15,108 nt of DNA from Lentimicrobium sp. (GCA_022758945.1 JAEMQE010000021.1:1-15108), one strand, 5' to 3'; counted from the stretch's first letter, positions 7,010-13,258 are shown. Notes: generated by a model from the sequence alone, not told the origin. Program-made: numbers and translations.

Positions 7010-7419
7010 TATTCTCCTTTATAAGTTACGAAATTTCGCGGTGTTTCATACAAAACAACTTCTAAATCAAAATCTGGTTTTATTCTTTTTCTGATTTTAT
7101 TCCAAATAACAACCACAATATTTTCGGCAGTTGGATTTAGATTCTCAAATTCGGGAACATCAAGATTCAGGTTTTTATGATCGAAGGGCTTTTCTATTTC
7201 TTCTAAAATCAAATCACTTAAATCCTTAATGTCCATCACATAACCGGTTTCGGGGTTAATTTTTCCGGTAACACTTACAATTAATTCATAGTTGTGCCCG
7301 TGAAAATTGGGATTGTTACATTTGCCAAAAACAGCATCGTTTTGCTCAAAAGTCCAATCTTTTCGATACAATCGATGTGCAGCATTAAAATGGGCTTTTC
7401 TGGATATAGTTACTCTCAT
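7009..7419 (-). CDS. queD: 6-pyruvoyl / 6-carboxy-tetrahydropterin synthase (PTPS/QueD family)
   Basis: The 136-aa enzyme acts on dihydroneopterin triphosphate. Zinc ligands are H15 (FNAAHRL), H40 and H42 (HGH); the catalytic cysteine is C34; D80-H81 (FDHKNLN) and E125 (LYETPRN) complete the site. The spacing is C34-x5-HGH, with the block CNNPNFHGHNY, and the protein ends in VTYKGE. From memory this is very close to vertebrate 6-pyruvoyl-tetrahydropterin synthase and unlike E. coli QueD, which has C-x3-HGH. Automated pipelines would probably call it queD (queuosine pathway), but a biopterin-type activity is a real alternative. No queC, queE or queF is visible nearby to settle it. It is the first gene of the operon with the peroxiredoxin and manA. 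The 72 bp before it back to idi are occupied by a heptamer-repeat array. Confidence 0.9.
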   Translation of the reverse strand: MRVTISRKAHFNAAHRLYRKDWTFEQNDAVFGKCNNPNFHGHNYELIVSVTGKINPETGYVMDIKDLSDLILEEIEKPFDHKNLNLDVPEFENLNPTAENIVVVIWNKIRKRIKPDFDLEVVLYETPRNFVTYKGE

Positions 7420-7432
7420 ATTGATTTGTGAT

Positions 7433-7491
7433 TTTAGAGTTTAGATTTTAGAGTGTGGATTTCTGAAATCTGAAATCTACAATCTGCAATC
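7433..7491. repeat. Inverted array of 7-bp repeats between idi and queD
   Basis: Four heptamers in one orientation (TTTAGAG, TTTAGAT, TTTAGAG, TGTGGAT; 7433-7460) meet a TTC hinge and four heptamers of related sequence in the other (TGAAATC, TGAAATC, TACAATC, TGCAATC; 7464-7491). Read from the minus strand, the right half is AGATTTC/AGATTGC, the same family as the left half. The array begins directly at the idi stop codon and ends 14 bp before the queD start. Confidence 0.8.
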
Positions 7492-8019
7492 TTAAATTTT
7501 ATGTTCTTCTAAAAAATGATAAAACTCATCGAAAATAATTTTGAACCAAACAGTGTATATTTCGGGCTTCAACTGAATGTCTTTTGCTACCTCTTCGATG
7601 CTCATCCATTTCCAGTTTTCTACTTCGTCTGTATTTATTTTTGGTTCGTCATTATAATACCCAATCATCACGTGATCGAGTTCGTGTTCGGTCAATCCGT
7701 TGTCGAATGGCGCTTTGTAAATAAAATGAAACAATTCCTTCAGACCAGTTTCGAAACCCATTTCTTCAAACAATCTGCGGCTTCCTGCCTGAATATTAGT
7801 TTCGCCTTCGCGCTGATGACTGCAACACGTATTCGTCCATAATAAAGGGGAATGGTATTTTTGACTGGCTCGTTGCTGGAGCATTATTTCATTTTTATCA
7901 TTTAATACAAAAACTGAAAAAGCACGATGCAAAACTGCTTTTTCATGGGCTTCCAATTTAGGCATCAAACCTATTTGTTCATCCTTTTGATTTACTAATA
8001 TTACGTTTTCTTCTTTCAT
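7492..8019 (-). CDS. idi: Isopentenyl-diphosphate delta-isomerase, type I (Nudix fold)
   Basis: The 175-aa enzyme interconverts isopentenyl and dimethylallyl diphosphate for isoprenoid synthesis (quinones, carotenoids). Catalytic C66 lies in WTNTCCSH; metal ligands are H25, H31 (AHEKAVLHRAF), H68, E111 and E113 (LTEHELDHV). The Nudix-like helix EAGSRRLFEEMGF-type segment is at about residues 77-89. Length is normal for type I Idi. A second cysteine, C65, sits next to the catalytic one; this is a substitution inside an otherwise standard block. The gene has its own -7 box 16 bp upstream. It is followed by a heptamer-repeat array instead of a visible U-tract terminator, so read-through into queD is possible. 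Confidence 0.96.
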   Translation of the reverse strand: MKEENVILVNQKDEQIGLMPKLEAHEKAVLHRAFSVFVLNDKNEIMLQQRASQKYHSPLLWTNTCCSHQREGETNIQAGSRRLFEEMGFETGLKELFHFIYKAPFDNGLTEHELDHVMIGYYNDEPKINTDEVENWKWMSIEEVAKDIQLKPEIYTVWFKIIFDEFYHFLEEHKI

Positions 8020-8035
8020 ATCTTTTTAAGCTTGT

Positions 8036-8043
8036 CAAAAATA
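8036..8043 (-). promoter_or_regulatory. Putative -7 box (TATTTTTG) for idi
   Basis: Minus-strand TATTTTTG matches TAnnTTTG and ends 16 bases before the ATG at 8019. No TTG is found at the -33 distance. The rest of the 260-bp divergent gap (8020-8279) has no gene and no strong repeat that I can see. Confidence 0.4.
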
Positions 8044-8251
8044 CAAAAAAAGAAATGGATTATGGGATTGTAGAAAGTTTGTGAAAAGTTTAACGAGCGT
8101 TTAATTACTGAATAGTTTAATTTTATAACCTGAAATATCGTCAGTCATAGCTTTGATTTTATTTTATTTAGCCACGAAAACAAAACGTTAAAAATTATCT
8201 AAAAATAATTCATTTGTAAAGTAAGCGACATTTTCATACTGAAACACCTTA

Positions 8252-8259
8252 TACATTTG
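8252..8259 (+). promoter_or_regulatory. Putative -7 box (TACATTTG) for msrBA
   Basis: TACATTTG matches TAnnTTTG and ends 20 bp before the ATG at 8280. It lies inside a small dyad, ATACA (8251-8255) and TGTAT (8261-8265), which could be an operator half-site pair or chance. There is no TTG at the usual -33 spacing. Confidence 0.4.
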
Positions 8260-8279
8260 TTGTATAAAAAAATTTAAAA

Positions 8280-9395
8280 ATGAAAACAAAAATCCAATTT
8301 CGAATCTTGCTATTCTTTGTCCCTTTATTCATGCTCCAAGCCTGTGGGCAAACAACAAAAAATCAAAACTTCACCCAAAAATCTTCAAGTATGGAAAATT
8401 CAATTAGTAAACCCGGAAATCCTTATTATTCAAATACTGACACTACGAAACTCAATATTACAGATGCTGAATGGAAAAAAGTACTACCCGCAGATTTGTA
8501 CGCCGTTTCAAGAAATGCCGATACCGAAAGAGCTTTTACAGGAAAGCTTTGGAACTCTGATGCAAAAGGAACTTACTATTGCGCTGCTTGTGGCAATAAA
8601 TTGTTTAAATCCGATCAAAAATTCGCCAGTAGTTGTGGTTGGCCTAGTTTTTTTGAACAAGAAAACAAAAATAGCGTGGTTTACAAAGAAGACAATTCGT
8701 ATGGTATGAAAAGAATTGAAGCCCTTTGTGGTAGATGTGACGGACATTTAGGACATCTTTTTGACGATGGGCCAGCACCAACAGGCAAAAGATATTGTAT
8801 GAATTCCATCGCTTTGGATTTTGTTCCAGACAATGTAATTACAGCAAATAAAAGCAAAAGCAATCTGGAAACCATTACTCTTGGTGGCGGTTGTTACTGG
8901 TGTGTGGAAGCCGTTTACGAAAATTTAAAAGGAGTACAATCAGTAGTTTCAGGGTTTGCGGGAGGAAAAATGGCCAATCCTACTTATGAAGAAGTTTGTA
9001 CCGGAAGAACGGGTCATGCCGAAGTCGTGCAAATAACTTATGACAAAACGGTTACCAATATTAACGAAATTTTCAAGGTTTTCTTCACTGTTCATGATCC
9101 AACCACTTTAAACCGTCAAGGTGCTGATGTGGGAACGCAATATCGTTCTGTAATTTTTTATGCTAATGAGGAGCAAAAAAAAGAAGCTCATTCTATTATT
9201 GATCAATTGACTGCCGAAAAAGTGTACAGCAATCCTATTGTCACTACTTTGGAACCATTAACGCAATTTTACAAAGCCGAAGACTATCATCAGAATTACT
9301 ACGAAAACAATAAGAATCAGCCCTATTGCCAAATGGTCATTCAACCCAAAATCGAGAAATTCGAAAAGGTTTTTAAAGACCGATTGAAAAAATAA
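8280..9395 (+). CDS. msrBA: MsrB-MsrA bifunctional peptide methionine sulfoxide reductase, lipoprotein
   Basis: This 371-aa fusion repairs oxidised methionine in envelope proteins. It has a signal peptide with lipobox L19-Q-A-C22, then MsrB at about residues 60-182: zinc cysteines C101/C104 and C150/C153, a likely resolving cysteine C119 (SSCGWPSF) and catalytic selenoenzyme-equivalent C173 (RYCMNSIALDF). MsrA follows at about 197-355: catalytic C205 in GGGCYWC, C208 next to it, and a C-terminal C350 likely to be resolving. MsrB reduces the R-sulfoxide and MsrA the S-sulfoxide. The order B then A is the reverse of the Neisseria PilB arrangement (MsrA then MsrB) but is common in other fusions. 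The lipid anchor predicts periplasmic or surface action, which needs an envelope reductant not encoded here. A single-gene unit with its own box and terminator. Confidence 0.96.
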   Translation: MKTKIQFRILLFFVPLFMLQACGQTTKNQNFTQKSSSMENSISKPGNPYYSNTDTTKLNITDAEWKKVLPADLYAVSRNADTERAFTGKLWNSDAKGTYYCAACGNKLFKSDQKFASSCGWPSFFEQENKNSVVYKEDNSYGMKRIEALCGRCDGHLGHLFDDGPAPTGKRYCMNSIALDFVPDNVITANKSKSNLETITLGGGCYWCVEAVYENLKGVQSVVSGFAGGKMANPTYEEVCTGRTGHAEVVQITYDKTVTNINEIFKVFFTVHDPTTLNRQGADVGTQYRSVIFYANEEQKKEAHSIIDQLTAEKVYSNPIVTTLEPLTQFYKAEDYHQNYYENNKNQPYCQMVIQPKIEKFEKVFKDRLKK

Positions 9396-9411
9396 CCTTA
9401 AAATTAATTAG

Positions 9412-9441
9412 AAAACCGGAAAGAAATTTTCGGTTTTTTTT
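9412..9441 (+). terminator. Rho-independent terminator after msrBA
   Basis: AAAACCG (9412-9418) pairs with CGGTTTT (9431-9437) and T continues to 9441; the inner GAAA and TTTT segments may extend the stem with a mismatch. It begins 17 bases after the stop codon. Confidence 0.8.
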
Positions 9442-9524
9442 ATTGATTTTAGTTTTTAAATTAATTCTCTTTTTTTCTAGCAATATGACTTCAGGCATCT
9501 AAAGAATTTCAATTTTTAGTTTTT

Positions 9525-9649
9525 AAACACATAGAATCATAGCTTATGCTGATTGGAACAAGACATTTCATTTTACAATAGTAAAACATAGCTATGTGGA
9601 AACCAAGTATTGGTCTATCTCAATCTTTTTTCTATGTTTCTATGTGTTT
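9525..9649. repeat. Inverted repeat with central 12-bp palindrome (MITE- or REP-like)
   Basis: AAACACATAGAATCATAG (9525-9542) and CTATGTTTCTATGTGTTT (9632-9649) are inverted copies with 17 of 18 positions matching. Between them ACATAGCTATGT (9586-9597) is a perfect palindrome built from the same CATAG/CTATG word. The left arm is preceded by TTTTAGTTTTTAAA (9514-9527), which also occurs at 9447-9460. There is no open frame inside. This explains most of the 368-bp gap between msrBA and glgA; the remainder shows only AT-rich sequence and a promoter box. Confidence 0.75.
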
Positions 9650-9707
9650 CCATATTTATTTTTCTAAAATTCTAGTCATTTCGACTAAGGAGTTTCAGGA
9701 TATTAAT

Positions 9708-9715
9708 TATATTTG
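9708..9715 (+). promoter_or_regulatory. Putative -7 box (TATATTTG) for the glycogen synthase gene
   Basis: TATATTTG is a full match to TAnnTTTG and ends 48 bp before the ATG at 9764. No TTG is found at the -33 distance. Confidence 0.4.
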
Positions 9716-9763
9716 AAACACAGAATATTTTAATTTACTTTCACAATATAAAATTCCATCACA

Positions 9764-10990
9764 ATGAAAATAGCTCTTTTTTCCAATGAATTTCCGCCAA
9801 ACATTTACGGAGGTGCAGGTGTTCACATTGATTTTTTAAGTCAGGAATTAGCCAAACTAGCTCAGGTCGAAGTGCGTTGCTTTGGCGACCAAAATGTGGA
9901 TACGGATTCAATGCACGTACGCGGAATCAATTCTTCGCTTACTAAAATGGTCGATGATGCTAATCCGCATATCAAGATGTTTCACAATATGAGTCGAAAT
10001 GTCGAAATGTCACAAGCTACGCCAGAAGCCGATGTAATTCATTGCCACACTTGGTACACGCATCTTGCCGGGATTATGACTCGCGAATTGTTGCAATCGC
10101 CTTTGATTTTAACCACGCACAGTTTAGAAACACATCGTCCTTGGAAAGTAGAACAATTAGGAAATGGTTATTTTCTTTCGCGTTGGATAGAAAATAGTGC
10201 TTACAACACCGCCGATGGAATTATTGCCGTGAGCCAACAAATGAAAGAAGATGTCATCGAAGCGTATGGCGTTAATCCCGAAAAAGTGACGGTAATTCAC
10301 AACGGAATTGACCCAGAATTTTACAAACCTACCTTCGATAACAATTTGCTTATGGAATTAGGAATTAACCCCAACATTCCTTTTGTGTTATTTGTAGGAC
10401 GCATTACACGCCAAAAAGGGATTTCTCAATTGATTTCTGCTGCTAAATATTTCAATAAAAATTGCCAAATCGTACTTTGTGCAGGAGCGCCCGACACCAA
10501 AGAAATTGCCGAAGAAACCGAAGCTTTGATTGCTGATTTGAAAAAAGATAGAGAAGGTGTAATCCTCATCTCGGAAATGTTGCCTCGCGAAAAAATAAAA
10601 GTGTTGTACAGTCACGCTCGCGTTTTTGCGTGTCCTTCGTTGTACGAACCTTTTGGCATCATCAATTTGGAAGCAATGGCTTGCGAGACACCAGTGGTGG
10701 GAAGTCACGTAGGCGGAATCCCGGAAATCATTGTCGAAGGAGAATCAGGTTATTTGATACCGATCGAAAGTGTTTCCAGAACCGATTTTAACCCAGCCAA
10801 TCCAGAAGCATTCCAGAAAGCTTTTGCTGCAAAAGTGAACATTTTGCTTGACGACGAGACCTTGGCAAACCAAATGGGAAAATCAGGAAGAGAACGAGTT
10901 TTAAAAATATTCAGTTGGGAATCTATCGCCAAAACTACGTATGATTATTACCAAAAAGTAATTGATGGATTTGTGAAGGAGAAAGCTTGA
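9764..10990 (+). CDS. glgA: GT4-family glycogen synthase (actinobacterial-type GlgA/GlgM)
   Basis: The 408-aa retaining glycosyltransferase is a two-lobed GT-B protein. The N-terminal motif FPPNIYGGAGVH (residues 10-21) followed by VEVRCFGDQ (35-43) is what I recall for the Corynebacterium-type glycogen synthase family (TIGR02149). Other marks are HTWYTH (95-100), TTHSLE, the nucleotide-sugar motif FVGRITRQKGI (210-220) and the E-x7-E pair E295/E303 in EPFGIINLEAM. The family makes alpha-1,4-glucan from ADP-glucose or UDP-glucose, and in actinobacteria can make maltose 1-phosphate. The classic bacterial GlgA is GT5 and about 470 aa, so this is a different lineage. No glgC, glgB or phosphorylase is visible next to it, so the donor and the role (storage glucan or another alpha-glucan) cannot be fixed here. 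No terminator is evident downstream. Confidence 0.88.
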   Translation: MKIALFSNEFPPNIYGGAGVHIDFLSQELAKLAQVEVRCFGDQNVDTDSMHVRGINSSLTKMVDDANPHIKMFHNMSRNVEMSQATPEADVIHCHTWYTHLAGIMTRELLQSPLILTTHSLETHRPWKVEQLGNGYFLSRWIENSAYNTADGIIAVSQQMKEDVIEAYGVNPEKVTVIHNGIDPEFYKPTFDNNLLMELGINPNIPFVLFVGRITRQKGISQLISAAKYFNKNCQIVLCAGAPDTKEIAEETEALIADLKKDREGVILISEMLPREKIKVLYSHARVFACPSLYEPFGIINLEAMACETPVVGSHVGGIPEIIVEGESGYLIPIESVSRTDFNPANPEAFQKAFAAKVNILLDDETLANQMGKSGRERVLKIFSWESIAKTTYDYYQKVIDGFVKEKA

Positions 10991-11048
10991 TATAAAAATT
11001 GGCAACTCTGGTTGAGTATTTTAAAAAGAACAAATCATCAAATCAATT

Positions 11049-11441
11049 ATGGAAATTCACATAACAAATGACGAACAGAATAAAATAAGAGAACAATGTT
11101 TTCAATTAGCATCTCAGGTCAATTGGACAAAGACAACTGACATAGATAATATTGGCAATCAAGTTGGCAAAATTGCTAAGATGACAGAAGAGGTTTTTAA
11201 ATGCTCCATCGATTGTTTACTCGCTAACATTTCCCTTGGTTGTGATTCAGAAATGATGATAAGAATTGTCCGTTACATTACGGATGTTCACGCAGTACCC
11301 GTTTCGGGCTGCAACATTGATTGGTACCGGACTACCTTGTGGACCTTAACTGAACTTGCCTGTCCGAATTATGAAATCGATGACTCAGACTTTGAATTTA
11401 TCGAAATTGATTTAAGAAAGAGAATCAATAAGGAAATATAA
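11049..11441 (+). CDS. Unrecognised 130-aa protein
   Basis: I do not recognise this protein. It is 130 aa, acidic, mostly helical in pattern, without a signal peptide or membrane segment. It has six cysteines (C17, C52, C56, C65, C88, C104), including the C52-x3-C56 pair, and a Trp-rich stretch GCNIDWYRTTLWTLTE at about residues 87-102. Cysteine content is high for a cytoplasmic flavobacterial protein of this size, but I see no zinc-ribbon spacing. The ATG at 11049 is the only good start. It lies 58 bp after glgA on the same strand with no terminator or clear promoter between, and is followed by the REP-like cluster, so it could be a recent addition to this region. It could alternatively be an accessory-type immunity or regulatory protein; nothing in the sequence shows that. 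Confidence 0.7.
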   Translation: MEIHITNDEQNKIREQCFQLASQVNWTKTTDIDNIGNQVGKIAKMTEEVFKCSIDCLLANISLGCDSEMMIRIVRYITDVHAVPVSGCNIDWYRTTLWTLTELACPNYEIDDSDFEFIEIDLRKRINKEI

Positions 11442-11503
11442 CTATGGGGAGCTTAAAGCAACTAACAGTACATCTACTAATAGATTTTACGGGATTACCC
11501 AAG

Positions 11504-11597
11504 GCTAGCGCGAGCTTCTAGCTCGTGCCAACAAACAAAAGCAATACAAACAATAAAAATGAATTGGAACAGGCACGAGCTAGAAGCTCGCGCTAGC
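11504..11597. repeat. Pair of REP-like hairpins in perfect inverted orientation
   Basis: Arms at 11504-11529 and 11572-11597 are exact 26-bp inverted copies, GC-rich in an AT-rich gap, separated by 42 bp. Each arm is itself a hairpin: TAGCGCG, AGCT, TCT loop, AGCT, CGTGCC (unit 11506-11529; inverted unit 11572-11595), giving a 9-bp stem with one G-T wobble. The layout is that of a BIME-like REP pair. Nothing inside the 42-bp spacer is recognisable. Confidence 0.9.
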
Positions 11598-11640
11598 AGA
11601 AGATAAAAAAACAATAATTGAACTAAAAAATCATAGCCGA

Positions 11641-11664
11641 TAGCGCGGATTTGCAATCCGTGCC
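11641..11664 (+). repeat. Third REP-like hairpin with the same frame and a different stem
   Basis: This 24-nt unit shares TAGCGCG and CGTGCC with the unit at 11506-11529, but the middle is GATT, TGC loop, AATC instead of AGCT, TCT, AGCT. Pairing is preserved, including the same G-T wobble position. It lies 42 bp before the VOC gene start. Together with the pair at 11504-11597 it fills most of the 264-bp gap, which has no convincing gene. Confidence 0.85.
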
Positions 11665-11705
11665 CACTAAACTCCTCAAATAATTGAACAGAAAAAGCAA
11701 TAAAC

Positions 11706-12062
11706 ATGCTCACAGCCATTCATCCAAAGTTACCCATGCGCGACAAAAAGGCCACAAGGAACTTTTACAGCAACAAATTAGGCTTTCAAGAATTTGGTAG
11801 TGCTGACTTTGATGGTTATTTAATGATGCAAAAAGACGGGATTCAAATTCATTTTTTTGAGTTCAAAACTTTGGAGCCAAAAGAAAACTATGGACAAGTT
11901 TATATCAGAACGGATGACATTGACAATTTTTACCAAACTTTGTTGGACAATAAAATAAGCATTCATCCCAATGGACAATTAGAAATAAAACCTTGGGGAC
12001 AAAAGGAATTTTCAGTTCTTGACCCAGACAACAACTTGCTAACTTTCGGACAAAGTATATAA
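11706..12062 (+). CDS. VOC-superfamily protein, bleomycin-resistance/glyoxalase type
   Basis: The 118-aa protein has the paired beta-alpha-beta-beta-beta units of the vicinal oxygen chelate fold: first half residues 1-55 with FYSNKLGF (about 20-27) and IQIHFFEF, second half 60-116 with YIRTDDIDNFYQTL and ending EFSVLDPDNNLLTFGQ. That C-terminal signature (WGQKEF then DPDxNLLTF) is typical of the bleomycin-binding BLMA/Sh-ble group, where a dimer sequesters the drug; the same fold also serves glyoxalases and dioxygenases. The first lobe keeps H49 and the second E101, so a metal site is not excluded. Resistance is an inference from the signature only. It sits between REP-like hairpins and an IS-end-like motif that starts at the base after its stop codon. 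Confidence 0.85.
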   Translation: MLTAIHPKLPMRDKKATRNFYSNKLGFQEFGSADFDGYLMMQKDGIQIHFFEFKTLEPKENYGQVYIRTDDIDNFYQTLLDNKISIHPNGQLEIKPWGQKEFSVLDPDNNLLTFGQSI

Positions 12063-12133
12063 TGTCTCGTCCTAAAAATAGTTTGCATATTATTTACACT
12101 TAATCCTAAAATAGATTTACAACAGAAGTGTTG
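12063..12133. repeat. Two-site motif resembling an IS terminal end (possible remnant)
   Basis: TCCTAAAAATAGTTTGCA (12070-12087) and TCCTAAAATAGATTTACA (12104-12121) are near-identical direct repeats 34 bp apart, preceded by TGTCTCG at 12063. From memory, ends of some Bacteroidetes IS3-type elements look like this, with repeated transposase-binding words. No transposase frame or second end is visible. A weak stem CAACA-gaag-TGTTG (12120-12133) closes the gap between the two convergent genes. Confidence 0.4.
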
Positions 12134-12138
12134 CAACC

Positions 12139-12486
12139 CTAATCCGGAAACACAAATTCATTTACAGAAAAATCCAAAACATCCGATTTTACTGCCGTGC
12201 GAATGATTTCGTCTATTCCTTTTTCGAGCAATAATGGCGTGGTGTATTTTCGGCTGGTGGCGATTTCGATTTCGTCGAGCATCATTTTGAAAAAATATTT
12301 CCCGTTGGCCGCCCTGGCTTTCACGTAAGTGTATTTTTCAATATTAGCCTTAATTTCTTCTATACAATCTTCACATTCCATCTTGAGTTCCATTGAAGGA
12401 CTGGTGAAAATAGTTTTCCCTTTCCAGGAAGTGAATACAAATTTATAACGATCATCAAATCGCTTGCTGATAACGAAGGTTCCCAT
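12139..12486 (-). CDS. YegP-like DUF1508 protein
   Basis: The 115-aa protein contains two tandem copies of the DUF1508 beta-beta-beta-alpha unit: residues about 1-52 (FVISKRFDDRYKFVFTS, then WKGKTIFTS and the helix CEDCIEEIKANI) and about 58-105 (ANGKYFFKMML, EIATSRKY, then EKGIDEIIRTAV). Each has the F-x-F strand, the xG turn, a TS element and the final helix seen in YegP. The family has no firmly assigned function. It is cytoplasmic, has no signal peptide and is of normal double-repeat length. A gap of 87 bp containing nothing notable separates it from the acetyltransferase gene upstream. Confidence 0.8.
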   Translation of the reverse strand: MGTFVISKRFDDRYKFVFTSWKGKTIFTSPSMELKMECEDCIEEIKANIEKYTYVKARAANGKYFFKMMLDEIEIATSRKYTTPLLLEKGIDEIIRTAVKSDVLDFSVNEFVFPD

Positions 12487-12573
12487 AGTGTAATGTGGAT
12501 TGTAAATGGAGTTAAAAAAGGTAAAGAAGTGCCTCTACTTTCGGAAATTGTGAATGGATTAGAATTTATGTGG

Positions 12574-13176
12574 TCACAATTTCGCTTTTAAATTGTCTTT
12601 TACTTCGTCGAACCATTCGCTGCGAAGAATACTCAAAATTATACTGTCTCGTCGTGCTTCGCTGCCAAAAGTGGGCATATGATTTCGTAAAACGCCTTCG
12701 ACTTTGCAACCGATACTCTTCATTGCGGCAATACTGAGTTGGTTGTTGTTGTCGGCACGAAATTCTACACGTTCCATTCCAATGATTTCGAAAGCAAATT
12801 GCAAGAGTAAAAATTTACAATGTTTGTTTAATCCTGTACCTCTAAAATCCTTTCCGTACCAAGTATAACCCAATTGCAGGGTTTTGAACGGTAATTGAAT
12901 GTCGTAAAAACGGGTGCTTCCGGCATATTTTCCTGATTTCTTGTCGAAAACAATAAACGGGAATTCGGTTTTGTTTTCTTTGGCCTTCAAAGCCAATTGA
13001 ATATAATTTTCTAAGTTTTCCTTTCCGTTGGCTTGAATTAATGAATATTTCCATGTTTCGGGTTCGTTGATGGAGATTTCTAATAAATGTTCTACATCAG
13101 ATTCTTGTAATGGACGAAGCAGAACACAGTCATCTTCGAGGATAATATTTTGAGGGAATTCGAAAATTTCTTTCAT
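12574..13176 (-). CDS. GNAT N-acetyltransferase, RimJ/RimL-like
   Basis: The 200-aa protein transfers acetyl from acetyl-CoA to an amine. The N-terminal half carries the RimJ/L-type start (LLRPLQESDVEHLLEI, about 19-34). The coenzyme-A site is motif A, GYTWYGKDFRGTGLNKHCK at about 103-121 with R112-G-T-G-L. Motif B is at about 143-167: NNNQLSIAAMKSIGCKVEGVLRNH, the pattern Asn, Ser, Ala, Lys, Gly, Glu-Gly, Arg typical of the family. Family members acetylate ribosomal proteins or small molecules; the substrate is not readable. The ATG at 13176 gives the normal length. The gene is followed by the YegP-like gene in the same direction and preceded by a cacagatt-type repeat. Confidence 0.9.
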   Translation of the reverse strand: MKEIFEFPQNIILEDDCVLLRPLQESDVEHLLEISINEPETWKYSLIQANGKENLENYIQLALKAKENKTEFPFIVFDKKSGKYAGSTRFYDIQLPFKTLQLGYTWYGKDFRGTGLNKHCKFLLLQFAFEIIGMERVEFRADNNNQLSIAAMKSIGCKVEGVLRNHMPTFGSEARRDSIILSILRSEWFDEVKDNLKAKL

Positions 13177-13196
13177 TGCGATAATTTTAAAAATGG

Positions 13197-13240
13197 GCCA
13201 CGGATGGCACAGATTAAACAGATTTAGACGGATTTTTTTT
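13197..13240 (+). repeat. cacagatt-type dispersed repeat, single copy
   Basis: GCCACGGATGGCACAGATT (13197-13215), AAACAGATTT and an A/T-rich tail closely resemble the start of the larger element at 13630-13733, in the same orientation. The two copies lie on either side of the 118-aa protein gene. Confidence 0.65.
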
Positions 13241-13258
13241 AAATAATATTGACAAAAT

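Noticed and set aside
7433..7491. Short regular repeats considered as a CRISPR array
   Set aside because: The unit is 7 bp with no spacers, and the orientation flips in the middle; no cas genes are present.
8020..8279. Divergent gap examined for a small gene, riboswitch or RNA
   Set aside because: Only -7 boxes and a five-base dyad can be seen; no frame, strong hairpin or known RNA motif was found.
8280..9395. MsrB-MsrA fusion considered as an assembly or frameshift artefact
   Set aside because: Both domains are complete with all catalytic cysteines, the linker is normal, and such fusions are well known.
10388..10708. Open frame of 106 codons on the minus strand
   Set aside because: It is antisense to the catalytic region of the glycogen synthase and is rich in Phe, Gln and His as expected from a shadow frame.
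11495..11719. Open frame of 74 codons on the minus strand across the REP-like cluster
   Set aside because: It runs through the hairpin repeats, and its sequence is explained by them; no start context or family resemblance.
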